Below are positions 1-7,215 of a stretch of 43,575 bases of DNA, piece after piece (position 1 is the first letter of the stretch; each line of letters begins with the position of its first letter). This DNA is from Desulfuromonas sp. (GTDB lineage Bacteria; Desulfobacterota; Desulfuromonadia; Desulfuromonadales; Geopsychrobacteraceae): positions 1-43,575 of the forward strand of contig PKUC01000056.1 in the NCBI GenBank assembly GCA_002868865.1, in the 5' to 3' direction. The translations under genes and the position numbers were made by a program. The notes below the pieces were generated by a model, which saw only the letters and a program-made list of their open reading frames with translations, searched no databases and was not told the origin of the DNA.

Positions 1-1359
1 AAGAAGTTCACCCTGCAGGTTGCGCCTGAGGATTGCACCGGTTGCGGCGCTTGTGTTCACAACTGCCCGGCCAAGAGCAAGACCGAAGAAGGTGTCAAGG
101 CGATCAACATGGTCGAGCAGGTTCCACTGCGTGTGACTGAAGCAGAGAACTTCGAGTTCTTCGTTGCCTTGCCCGATCCGGACGAGAGCCTGTTCAACCG
201 TGCGACCGTCAAAGGCAGCCAGTTCCTGCCGCCGATGTTCGAGTTTTCCGGCGCCTGTGTCGGATGTGGTGAGACCCCATTCGTCAAGCTCTGTTCGCAG
301 CTGTTCGGTGATCGCATGATGGTCGCTAACGCAACCGGCTGCATGTCGATCTGTGGCGGAAACCTGCCGACCACTCCGTGGAGCACCCGTAAAGATGGTC
401 GTGGACCGACCTGGAGTAACTCGTTGTTTGAGGATAACGCTGAGTTCGGTTTCGGCATGCGTCTGGCTGTCGACAAGACAGCCGAGTATGCAAAAGAGCT
501 GCTGACCAGCAATGTCGATTGTGGCTGTAAAGCCTGTGGTGGAACTGCTGATCTGAAGAAAGAAATCCTCGCTTCGGTGCAGGATTCTCAGCCTGAGATC
601 GAAGCTCAGCGTGGCCGCGTGGCTGAACTGAAGAAGGTTCTCGCTGCCTGTACCCATGAAACCGCCAAGCCGCTGTCAGTCGATGCTGACTACTTGGTTG
701 TCAAGTCGGTCTGGATGCATGGTGGTGACGGCTGGGCCTACGATATCGGTTACGGCGGACTCGATCACGTCCTCGCTTCCGGTGAGAACGTCAATGTTCT
801 GGTCCTCGATACCGAGGTATACTCCAATACCGGTGGTCAGGCATCCAAGGCGACTCCCATCGGTGCGGTTGCTCAGTTTGCGGCCGGTGGTAAGGTGATG
901 CCAAAGAAAGACCTGTCGATGATCGCCATGACCTATGGCAATATCTATGTGGCCCGGGTCTCGCTGGCCAACCCGGCCCAGTGCGTCAAGGCGTTCCTCG
1001 AAGCGGATGCTTTCGACGGTCCCTCCTTGGTCATCGCTTACAGCCACTGTATCGCTCACGGTATCAACATGACCACCGCGGTCGATAACTGTAAAGATGC
1101 TGTCAACTGTGGCTACTGGCCGCTGTTCCGCTACGATCCCCGTCTGGCCGAAGAAGGCAAGAACCCTCTGCAGCTCGACAGCAAGGATCCGAGCATCGGC
1201 TTCGATGAGTTTGCCGGCAAGCAGAATCGTTTCCGTGTTTTGAAAAAGACCAACCCGGAAAATGCAGATGCGCTGATGGAGGCATCCGCCAAGGATGCCG
1301 CGACCCGCTACGATCTGTACAAAAAGCTTGCTGAATTGCAGTCGGATTGTGGTCAGTAA
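1..1359 (+). CDS. nifJ: Pyruvate:ferredoxin (flavodoxin) oxidoreductase, C-terminal part (5' end outside window)
   Basis: The reading frame is open from the first base, so the gene starts upstream; 452 residues are visible. It oxidatively decarboxylates pyruvate with CoA to acetyl-CoA, CO2 and reduced ferredoxin in the cytoplasm. Visible residues 12-23 hold a CxxCxxCxxxCP [4Fe-4S] motif, the second half of the bacterial-type ferredoxin domain. The thiamine-diphosphate domain follows, with cysteines in the SGACVGCGETP segment (about 84-92) and the GDGWAYDIGYGGLDH motif near 242-256, then DTEVYSNTGGQ. This order matches the long single-chain homodimeric NifJ/Por type, normally about 1,170-1,200 residues, so roughly the last 40% is present. 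An intrinsic terminator follows, so it is the last gene of its transcript. Family identity is certain; whether the symbol should be nifJ or por is convention. Confidence 0.96.
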   Translation, partial: KKFTLQVAPEDCTGCGACVHNCPAKSKTEEGVKAINMVEQVPLRVTEAENFEFFVALPDPDESLFNRATVKGSQFLPPMFEFSGACVGCGETPFVKLCSQLFGDRMMVANATGCMSICGGNLPTTPWSTRKDGRGPTWSNSLFEDNAEFGFGMRLAVDKTAEYAKELLTSNVDCGCKACGGTADLKKEILASVQDSQPEIEAQRGRVAELKKVLAACTHETAKPLSVDADYLVVKSVWMHGGDGWAYDIGYGGLDHVLASGENVNVLVLDTEVYSNTGGQASKATPIGAVAQFAAGGKVMPKKDLSMIAMTYGNIYVARVSLANPAQCVKAFLEADAFDGPSLVIAYSHCIAHGINMTTAVDNCKDAVNCGYWPLFRYDPRLAEEGKNPLQLDSKDPSIGFDEFAGKQNRFRVLKKTNPENADALMEASAKDAATRYDLYKKLAELQSDCGQ

Positions 1360-1381
1360 TTACTTGACCAGATAGACGAGT

Positions 1382-1420
1382 AAAAAGCTCCCGGCGCAGA
1401 TTGTGCCGGGAGCTTTTTTT
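1382..1420 (+). terminator. Intrinsic terminator after the pyruvate:ferredoxin oxidoreductase
   Basis: An inverted repeat pairs 1382-1395 with 1405-1418. Its core GCTCCCGGC / GCCGGGAGC has a 9-base loop and runs into seven T. It lies 23 bases after the stop codon. The A-rich 5' arm means it could also work on the opposite strand. Confidence 0.92.
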
Positions 1421-1490
1421 AAGCCCGCAACCCCACCGTTACGAGTTTTTTCTAACAATGGCATTTCACGCCCCGGACGGGGGAAAGCGT

Positions 1491-1519
1491 TTGACTTGTT
1501 TGTGTGGGTATGTTAAACG
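1491..1519 (+). promoter_or_regulatory. Probable promoter of the aminotransferase leader
   Basis: TTGACT at 1491-1496 is followed after 17 bases by TAAACG at 1514-1519, preceded by TG at 1511-1512 (an extended -10). A start near 1526 would give a leader of about 200 bases before the aminotransferase start codon. The -35 is good and the -10 is weak; this comes from consensus matching only. Confidence 0.45.
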
Positions 1520-1555
1520 GGTTGACCAGTTTTGAACGGCAGGAGAGTGGAGCAC

Positions 1556-1633
1556 ATGATCATGACATCTGCGGCAGCGCGAGCGACCCGGGCAAACAAC
1601 AATCGCCCGACTGTCCGTCACCCACAAGGGTGA
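1556..1633 (+). CDS. Possible 25-codon leader peptide upstream of the aminotransferase
   Basis: This short ORF starts with ATG at 1556, preceded by AGGAGAG at about 1541-1547, and ends with TGA at 1631-1633. The product has 25 residues and starts MIMTSAAARATRA; five of the first 13 residues are alanine, and three asparagines follow. It lies inside the leader of the aminotransferase gene and upstream of an intrinsic terminator, the arrangement of an attenuation leader peptide. An alanine-rich leader ahead of a possible alanine-forming transaminase is suggestive. The same bases can also fold into a three-way junction (1571-1575 with 1635-1639, enclosing two hairpins), so the ORF may be incidental to a structured RNA. 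No homologue is recognised. Confidence 0.35.
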   Translation: MIMTSAAARATRANNNRPTVRHPQG

Positions 1634-1664
1634 AGCCGCTTTTCTGCGTACGTTAAATGCTTGA

Positions 1665-1700
1665 GGCCATGGACAGTTAAAGTCCATGGCCTTTTTATTT
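1665..1700 (+). terminator. Intrinsic terminator in the aminotransferase leader (candidate attenuator)
   Basis: GGCCATGGAC (1665-1674) pairs perfectly with GTCCATGGCC (1682-1691) around a 7-base loop, followed by TTTTTATTT. It ends 24 bases before the aminotransferase start codon, and no complete larger gene lies between it and the promoter-like sequence at 1491. The aminotransferase would therefore be expressed only by reading through it or from an unseen promoter. That is the layout of an attenuator or riboswitch expression platform. Confidence 0.8.
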
Positions 1701-1724
1701 CGCAATGTGATCGGGAGAAGAGAG

Positions 1725-3029
1725 ATGCGTAACAATATTGTTCATATCGGTGCCGGCGAGTTGACCTACGAGATTCGGGCGATCGTCGATATTGCCGAAA
1801 AGCTCAACCGCCTGGGGATTAAAACCAACATGGAGAATATCGGCGATCCGATCGCCAAGGGGGAGAAAATCCCCGAGTGGATGAAGAAGATCGTCGCCGA
1901 TCTGGCGATGCAGGACTGCTCCTATGGGTATTGCGCCACCAAGGGTTTGCTGAGAACCCGCGAGTTTCTGGCGGAGCGTACCAATCAGCGCGGCGGCGTG
2001 CAGATCTGTGCCGAAGACATCATCTTCTTTAACGGTCTGGGGGATGCGATTCAGAAGGTTTACGGCCTGCTGAGGCGTGAAGCCCGGGTGATCGGCCCGT
2101 CTCCGACCTATTCGACCCACTCTTCAGCCGAAGGTGCGCACGCCGGGCAGGCGCCGGTCACCTACCGGCTCGATCCGAACAACCACTGGTACCCTGACTT
2201 AGACGATCTGCGCCTGTCGATCAAATACAATCCGACGATTTCAGGGATACTGATCATCAACCCCGACAATCCAACCGGGGCGGTTTACCCGGAACATATC
2301 CTCCGTGAAATCATTGCCATCGCCCGTGAATACGATCTATTTGTGATCTGCGACGAGATCTACAACAAGATTGTCTATAATGGACAGAAGACCAGGCCGA
2401 TTTCTGACCTGATCGGTGATGTCCCGGCGATCTCGATGAAGGGGATCAGCAAGGAGGTTCCGTGGCCCGGGTCGCGTTGCGGATGGATCGAGGTGTACAA
2501 TGCGGACAAGGACGAGATGTTCAACCGTTACATCCAGAGCATCCTTAACTCAAAAATGGTCGAAGTCTGTTCAACGACACTGCCGCAGAAAGCGATTCCT
2601 CATATTCTCAGTCATCCCCAGTACGATGACTATCTGCAGCAGCGCATTGCTCGCTATGAACGGTTTTCAAAGATTGCTTACGACCTGCTTAAGGCGGTGC
2701 CCGGCCTTAAGGTGAATCGGACCAACGGCTCGTTCTATATGAGTGTGGTGTTCGAGCGGGAGCGGTTGCATGGCAAGCAGTTCCTGCCGATTGAAAATGC
2801 CGATGTGAAGTCGATGGTCGAAGAGCTGGTTGACAAACCGGGGGTGACCCTTGATAAGCGCTTCGTCTATTATCTGCTGGCATCGACCGGGATCTGTACC
2901 GTGCCGATTTCGTCCTTTTGTACCGAAGAGAGAGGCTTCCGCATCACCTTTCTGGAACAGGACGAGCAGGAGTTTACCCAGATTTTCGAGACGATCGCTG
3001 AAAGTGTCACGGCGTACCTGCATTCCTGA
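1725..3029 (+). CDS. PLP-dependent class I/II aminotransferase (possibly alanine-forming)
   Basis: This 434-residue cytoplasmic enzyme has aminotransferase fold type I. The NPDNPTGAVY motif, the CDEIYNKIVY segment and the Schiff-base lysine K243 in ISMKGISKEVPWPGSRCGW are all visible, as is a C-terminal RITFL segment. The start is ATG 1725, preceded by GGGAGAAGAGAG; an earlier in-frame ATG at 1686 lies inside the leader terminator and is rejected. The glutamate-cysteine ligase gene begins 35 bases downstream, probably in the same transcript. The family includes alanine, aspartate and valine-pyruvate transaminases. The neighbouring pyruvate oxidoreductase and the alanine-rich leader ORF favour a pyruvate/alanine role, but substrate specificity cannot be read from sequence. 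The leader terminator suggests control by attenuation. Confidence 0.88.
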   Translation: MRNNIVHIGAGELTYEIRAIVDIAEKLNRLGIKTNMENIGDPIAKGEKIPEWMKKIVADLAMQDCSYGYCATKGLLRTREFLAERTNQRGGVQICAEDIIFFNGLGDAIQKVYGLLRREARVIGPSPTYSTHSSAEGAHAGQAPVTYRLDPNNHWYPDLDDLRLSIKYNPTISGILIINPDNPTGAVYPEHILREIIAIAREYDLFVICDEIYNKIVYNGQKTRPISDLIGDVPAISMKGISKEVPWPGSRCGWIEVYNADKDEMFNRYIQSILNSKMVEVCSTTLPQKAIPHILSHPQYDDYLQQRIARYERFSKIAYDLLKAVPGLKVNRTNGSFYMSVVFERERLHGKQFLPIENADVKSMVEELVDKPGVTLDKRFVYYLLASTGICTVPISSFCTEERGFRITFLEQDEQEFTQIFETIAESVTAYLHS

Positions 3030-3064
3030 ACTCTACGGCACCCAAGCCAAGGAACATCATTTCT

Positions 3065-4414
3065 ATGACTGATACCTTAACCTCCCGGGAGGACTTACGT
3101 TCTTTTCTGGCGCGGGGCGCCAAACCTCAGCAGGACTGGGGGGTAGGTCTTGAAGTCGAAAAACTGATCGTCGATTGCAATACTGGTGAAGCCGCGTCGT
3201 ACGAACGGATCCGCGCGCTGCTGGCGCACCTGGAAGGGACGCTGGGGTGGGAAGGGCTGTACGACGGCGAATTTCTGGTCGGTCTGACCGGCAAAAAGTC
3301 ATCCGTTACCCTTGAGCCGGGGGGGCAGCTGGAGCTGTCCGGGCGCTTGTGTCGCGATATCCACTGCAGCCAGCGCGACTACGATCGTTATGTCGGCCAG
3401 ATCGTTACAGCAGGCCGGCCGCTTGGCCTCTGCTTTCTGGGTCTGGGGGCGCAGCCGTTTACGGGGCTTGGCGAGATCGGGTGGTTGCCCAAGCGACGCT
3501 ACGGGGTGATGGGGCCGTACATGTCCCGCACCGGCGATATGGGCCAGCGGATGATGAAGCAGACCGCGGGGATTCAGGTCAATCTCGATTTTTCCGATGA
3601 GGCGGATTGTGTCCGCAAGGTGCGCCTGTCACAGCTGTTAACACCGGTATTTTACACGCTGTTTGCCAACTCTCCGATTCTCGAGGACCGGCCCAGCGGT
3701 TTTCTGTCGGTGCGCGGCGAAATCTGGTCCCGTACCGACCCCGATCGCTGTGGCCTTATCCCTCAGCTGCTCAGAGTCGGCGCAGGTTTTGATGATTATA
3801 TCGAGTATGCCCTCGACGTCCCGCTCTATTTTCTGCAGCGTGATCGACAGTTGATCGATATGACCGAACGGCCGCTGACGTTTCGGCAGTATCTGAACGA
3901 CGGCTACCTCGATTTTCGGGCGACACTGAGTGACTGGGACCTGCATCTGTCTACCCTGTTTCCGGAGGTTCGCCTGCGTCCGCAGATTGAGATCCGCACC
4001 GCGGACAGCCTTCCGCAGCATATGGCAACATCGGTGGCCGCGCTGGCTAAAGGACTCCTCTATGATGCCGAGGCGTTGGACCGGGTCGAAGGGCTGTTCG
4101 GCGGCTTGAGTGAACAGGAATTTGTGACCCTCTACCGGCGATCCTGGACTTCGGGGCTGAAAACACCATTCCTGGGTGGCCAGCTGAGTGAAGCGGCTGC
4201 CGTGCTGGTTGACGAGGCTCGTTCTAGCCTGCGGCGTCAGTACGCGGCAGGCCTCAGTGATTCTGATGAAAGCCATTTTCTCGATCCGTTGTCCGGGATG
4301 CTGGCAGGCGGCGAGTCTCTGGCCGAACGCCTCCTGAAACAGTGGTCGGGGTCCCGTCTGGACAAGCTGGCGCTACTGTTTCGTCACTGTGGTTACGGCC
4401 CCCCACTCTCCTGA
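3065..4414 (+). CDS. gshA: Glutamate-cysteine ligase, GCS2 (plant/alphaproteobacterial) type
   Basis: The 449-residue product resembles the GCS2 family (EC 6.3.2.2), which joins L-glutamate and L-cysteine using ATP, the first step to glutathione. Typical stretches are GVGLEVEKLI near the N-terminus, EPGGQLELSG around residue 83, the PKRRYGVMGPYM segment, the MMKQTAGIQVNLDF segment and IEIRTADSLP in the C-terminal half. Length fits the plant/alphaproteobacterial type (about 450) rather than the enterobacterial GshA (about 518). Start ATG 3065 has AAGGAA upstream. No glutathione synthetase (gshB) lies in the window, so the final thiol could be glutathione, gamma-glutamylcysteine or something else. 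Related enzymes such as EgtA share this fold; ordinary glutamate-cysteine ligase is the simplest reading. Confidence 0.85.
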   Translation: MTDTLTSREDLRSFLARGAKPQQDWGVGLEVEKLIVDCNTGEAASYERIRALLAHLEGTLGWEGLYDGEFLVGLTGKKSSVTLEPGGQLELSGRLCRDIHCSQRDYDRYVGQIVTAGRPLGLCFLGLGAQPFTGLGEIGWLPKRRYGVMGPYMSRTGDMGQRMMKQTAGIQVNLDFSDEADCVRKVRLSQLLTPVFYTLFANSPILEDRPSGFLSVRGEIWSRTDPDRCGLIPQLLRVGAGFDDYIEYALDVPLYFLQRDRQLIDMTERPLTFRQYLNDGYLDFRATLSDWDLHLSTLFPEVRLRPQIEIRTADSLPQHMATSVAALAKGLLYDAEALDRVEGLFGGLSEQEFVTLYRRSWTSGLKTPFLGGQLSEAAAVLVDEARSSLRRQYAAGLSDSDESHFLDPLSGMLAGGESLAERLLKQWSGSRLDKLALLFRHCGYGPPLS

Positions 4415-4513
4415 GAAAAAATCTGTTCTGCGGCTTAAATCCCCTTGTTTTTTCACCCTGTACCTGTTTGAATGTGGCAGTTTTAGCGACCCACACAATG
4501 GAGAAGAATACAG

Positions 4514-6502
4514 ATGTCACGCAATGTTTTCACAGATCCGCTGGTTAAAGAATCTGTCGATACGATCCGCCTGCTTGCCGCCGATGCCGTTGAAAAGGCC
4601 AAGTCTGGTCATCCCGGCACGCCCATGGAAGCGGCTCCGATCGCCTACCTGCTCTATATGAAGCATCTGCGCCACAATCCGGCCAACCCCGACTGGGCCG
4701 GACGGGATCGTTTTATCCTGTCGTGCGGACACGCTTCGGCCCTGATCTACAGCATGCTGCATCTGACGGGATACGATCTTTCCCTTGATGACATCAAAGA
4801 TTTTCGCCAGTTCGGCAGTAAAACCGCAGGCCATCCTGAGTTTGCACATACCCCCGGGATTGAAACCACCACCGGCCCGCTGGGTCAGGGGGTCGCCGTG
4901 GCTGTCGGCATGGCGATGGGCGGACAGTACTTGGCCCAGAACGTTGATGCCGAGCTGTTCGATTACCGTACCTGGGTTATCTGTTCCGATGGCGACCTGA
5001 TGGAAGGTGTCTCGGCCGAAGCTGCGTCGCTGGCTGGTCACTTGCGCCTTGGTCAGCTCAATTACGTTTATCTCGACAACAAGATCACCATCGAGGGCGA
5101 TACCGCGCTGGCGTTTACTGAGGATGTCGGTGCCCGCTATCTCGCGTACGGTTGGCATGTCGAGCGTGTCGAAGGTGAGAACATGGCGGAGATTGACGCC
5201 GCCATGGAGCGCGCCAAGACCGATCCTCGACCCTCCCTGATTGTCGCACGAACCCATATCGGTCTGGGTGCGCCAAATAAGCAGGATACCCACGATGCGC
5301 ACGGCGCACCCCTCGGTGCCGAGGAGCTGGCCTTGACCAAGCAGGGCTTTGGCCGTGATCCGCAACAGTCCTTTGTCGTACCGGTCGAAGTTGCAGAGCA
5401 TATGGGTGGCTGCCGAACCAGAGGCGCAGAGCTCGAAGCGGCCTGGCAGCAGCAATTTGTCACCAAAAAGGGCAACGCTGCTGTCGCTGGATGGTTTGCT
5501 GTCTCCTGCGGTGATCTGCCGGCGGGATGGGACGCCAAGCTGCCACGCTTTGAGGCGGGCGACAATAAGGCGACCCGTCAGGCCAGCGGCGCAGCGATTC
5601 AGGGGCTGGCCGAACAGGTGCCGCTGCTGATCGGTGGCTCGGCTGATCTAGCCCCATCGAACAACACCGAAATCAAAACCGAACAGTCCTGGCTGCCGGG
5701 CCGCAGTGGTCGCAATATTCATTACGGAATTCGCGAGCACGCGATGGGCTCGATCATGAACGGTCTCTGTCATACTCCGGGCCTGATTCCGTTTGCCGGA
5801 ACCTTCTTTGTCTTTGCCGATTACATGCGTCCCGCCATGCGGATGGCAGCACTGATGGGTCTGGCGCCCATTTATGTCTTGACCCACGATTCGATCGGGC
5901 TCGGTGAGGACGGACCGACTCATCAGCCGGTGGAGCACCTCGCATCTCTGCGCGCGATGCCGAATATGACGGTGATCCGCCCGGCGGATGCCAACGAAAC
6001 TGTTGAAGCCTGGAAGGCGGCGCTGAACAACCGCAAGGGACCGACCTGCCTTGTGCTCACCCGTCAGGGCCTGCCGACGGTTGATCGTGAAGTGTTCGGT
6101 GCCGCTGATGGCGTACAGCACGGCGGTTACGTGCTGGCGAAAGAGGACGGCGCTTTACAGGTCATTCTTATCGCCAGCGGCTCAGAGGTTCAGCACGCCA
6201 TGGCGGCACGTGACACTCTTCAGGCCGATGGGATCGGCACCAGGGTTGTTTCTCTGCCGAGCTGGGAGCTGTTTGACGCCCAGGACGAGACCTACCGTGA
6301 GCAGGTTCTTCCGTCAACTTGTACCAAAAGGGTGGCGATGGAAGCAGCCGCGACCTTCGGTTGGGAGCGCTACGTAGGCCGCTGCAACCCGATTATCGGC
6401 ATGGAAAGCTTTGGTGCCAGTGCGCCGGCCGGTGAGCTGATGACCCATTTTGGCTTCAACCCTGAAAATTTTGTCGCTCGCGCCAAGGCGCTGCTGGACT
6501 AG
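4514..6502 (+). CDS. tkt: Transketolase
   Basis: The 662-residue product is a full-length transketolase. It moves a two-carbon ketol unit between sugar phosphates in the non-oxidative pentose phosphate pathway, using thiamine diphosphate and a divalent metal. Motifs in order are KSGHPGTPMEAAP near the N-terminus, TTGPLGQG, the thiamine-binding SDGDLMEGVSAEAASLAGH with the LDNKITIEG partner, GGSADLAPSN, the catalytic-glutamate segment GIREHAMGSIMNGL, and DSIGLGEDGPTHQPVEHL. Start ATG 4514 has GGAGAAG upstream. A 99-base gap separates it from the ligase gene, and a strong terminator follows. Nothing is missing or unusual. Confidence 0.97.
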   Translation: MSRNVFTDPLVKESVDTIRLLAADAVEKAKSGHPGTPMEAAPIAYLLYMKHLRHNPANPDWAGRDRFILSCGHASALIYSMLHLTGYDLSLDDIKDFRQFGSKTAGHPEFAHTPGIETTTGPLGQGVAVAVGMAMGGQYLAQNVDAELFDYRTWVICSDGDLMEGVSAEAASLAGHLRLGQLNYVYLDNKITIEGDTALAFTEDVGARYLAYGWHVERVEGENMAEIDAAMERAKTDPRPSLIVARTHIGLGAPNKQDTHDAHGAPLGAEELALTKQGFGRDPQQSFVVPVEVAEHMGGCRTRGAELEAAWQQQFVTKKGNAAVAGWFAVSCGDLPAGWDAKLPRFEAGDNKATRQASGAAIQGLAEQVPLLIGGSADLAPSNNTEIKTEQSWLPGRSGRNIHYGIREHAMGSIMNGLCHTPGLIPFAGTFFVFADYMRPAMRMAALMGLAPIYVLTHDSIGLGEDGPTHQPVEHLASLRAMPNMTVIRPADANETVEAWKAALNNRKGPTCLVLTRQGLPTVDREVFGAADGVQHGGYVLAKEDGALQVILIASGSEVQHAMAARDTLQADGIGTRVVSLPSWELFDAQDETYREQVLPSTCTKRVAMEAAATFGWERYVGRCNPIIGMESFGASAPAGELMTHFGFNPENFVARAKALLD

Positions 6503-6523
6503 GTTTTAGCCGAGTCGTTTTGC

Positions 6524-6565
6524 AAGGGCAGGTCTCTTTCATCGAGAGGGCCTGCCCTTTTTTTG
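6524..6565 (+). terminator. Intrinsic terminator after transketolase
   Basis: AAGGGCAGG (6524-6532) pairs with CCTGCCCTT (6551-6559), with further inner pairing of TCTCT and AGAG, followed by a run of T. It lies 21 bases after the tkt stop. Confidence 0.92.
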
Positions 6566-6611
6566 TGTCCGGGAGACGAGCCGAGGATACCGGTCGGAGA
6601 AGAATTTTTTG

Positions 6612-6638
6612 TTGACAAAAGATGTGGGATTATATAAT
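6612..6638 (+). promoter_or_regulatory. Possible promoter for the cytochrome/porin module
   Basis: TTGACA at 6612-6617 and TATAAT at 6633-6638 are both perfect consensus hexamers in an AT-rich stretch, but the spacer is only 15 bases, shorter than the usual 16-18. It would leave a leader of about 215 bases before the cytochrome gene. Apart from the structures listed separately, nothing coding was recognised between 6566 and 6859. Confidence 0.45.
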
Positions 6639-6772
6639 TTATATTTTCATATATATGATTGTCGACGAATGCTCCAGTGGCACTCTGCCTTTGACGCCTT
6701 CCTCAGCAGGCCTGTGGGTGTTTTTTGTCGCAGCGCTTGCGTCAACAATAGGAAAGTGATAATAGTCATAAG

Positions 6773-6807
6773 GTCGCAGGATTAAAGACGCTAAATCTTT
6801 ATGCGAC
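6773..6807 (+). other. Hairpin in the 5' region of the monoheme cytochrome gene
   Basis: GTCGCA (6773-6778) pairs with TGCGAC (6802-6807), and TAAAGA (6783-6788) pairs with TCTTTA (6796-6801). This gives a 12-bp stem with a 4-base bulge (GGAT) on the 5' side and a 7-base loop (CGCTAAA). There is no T run, so it is not a terminator. It looks like an RNA structural element in the leader and matches no riboswitch I can name. Confidence 0.5.
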
Positions 6808-6820
6808 GCTCAACAATCGA

Positions 6821-6840
6821 TTCGCGCTATAGTACGCGAA
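6821..6840. promoter_or_regulatory. Inverted repeat just upstream of the cytochrome gene (candidate operator)
   Basis: TTCGCG (6821-6826) and CGCGAA (6835-6840) form a perfect 6-bp inverted repeat around the 8-base centre CTATAGTA, ending 19 bases before the start codon. The centre contains TATAGT, which resembles a -10 box. The element could be an operator over a proximal promoter, or a hairpin near the ribosome-binding site. Confidence 0.45.
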
Positions 6841-6859
6841 CACAGCAAGGAGATTGGTT

Positions 6860-7177
6860 ATGAAACTGCAAAAACTGTTTGTACTGGTTCTCGCTCTGGT
6901 TTTTACAGCAACAGCTGTTCTGGCTGTTGAAGGTGGGAACTCGCGCAAAGGGAAGTACCTGTTCAAGAAAAATTGCAAAGTGTGTCACAGTGAAGGCGCT
7001 GAGGGCGGAAATGTCACTCCGCTGTCCAAGACCCAGTCCCAGTGGGATCGTATGTTCAAAAAAGCCAAGCACGATCCGAAAGCATGGGAAAACCTGTCTG
7101 AAAAAGATCTGCTCGACGTGAATCAGTTCCTGTTTGATCATGCGTCCGATTCCGACCAGCCGGAAACTTGCGGTTAA
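6860..7177 (+). CDS. Periplasmic monoheme cytochrome c
   Basis: The 105-residue precursor has a cleavable signal peptide (hydrophobic core about residues 6-20, likely cut after VLA at 22) and one heme-binding CKVCH at residues 39-43. The axial partner is not obvious: only one methionine (in DRMFKK) and a few histidines follow the heme site. The start is ATG 6860 with AAGGAG at 6847-6852; a TTG two codons upstream is a weaker choice. The DUF3373 porin gene begins 38 bases downstream and the octaheme cytochrome follows, so the likely role is to shuttle electrons in the periplasm to or from them. The partner assignment is inference from gene order. The family is a small class I cytochrome c with no assigned name. 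Confidence 0.88.
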   Translation: MKLQKLFVLVLALVFTATAVLAVEGGNSRKGKYLFKKNCKVCHSEGAEGGNVTPLSKTQSQWDRMFKKAKHDPKAWENLSEKDLLDVNQFLFDHASDSDQPETCG

Positions 7178-7215
7178 TACACCCCCACCGCTCTTCTTTC
7201 AGGAGACTATAAACA

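Noticed and set aside
1621-1645. Resemblance to a T-box (AAGGGTGAAGCCGC versus the AGGGTGGNACCGCG consensus) in the aminotransferase leader
   Set aside because: The tRNA-pairing TGGN is not present (TGAA instead), the terminator does not overlap it, and no stem I with the usual T-box motifs was found.
6640-6860. c-di-GMP (GEMM-I) riboswitch before the cytochrome gene
   Set aside because: The conserved GCAAAC and GACGCAAAGCC cores are absent.
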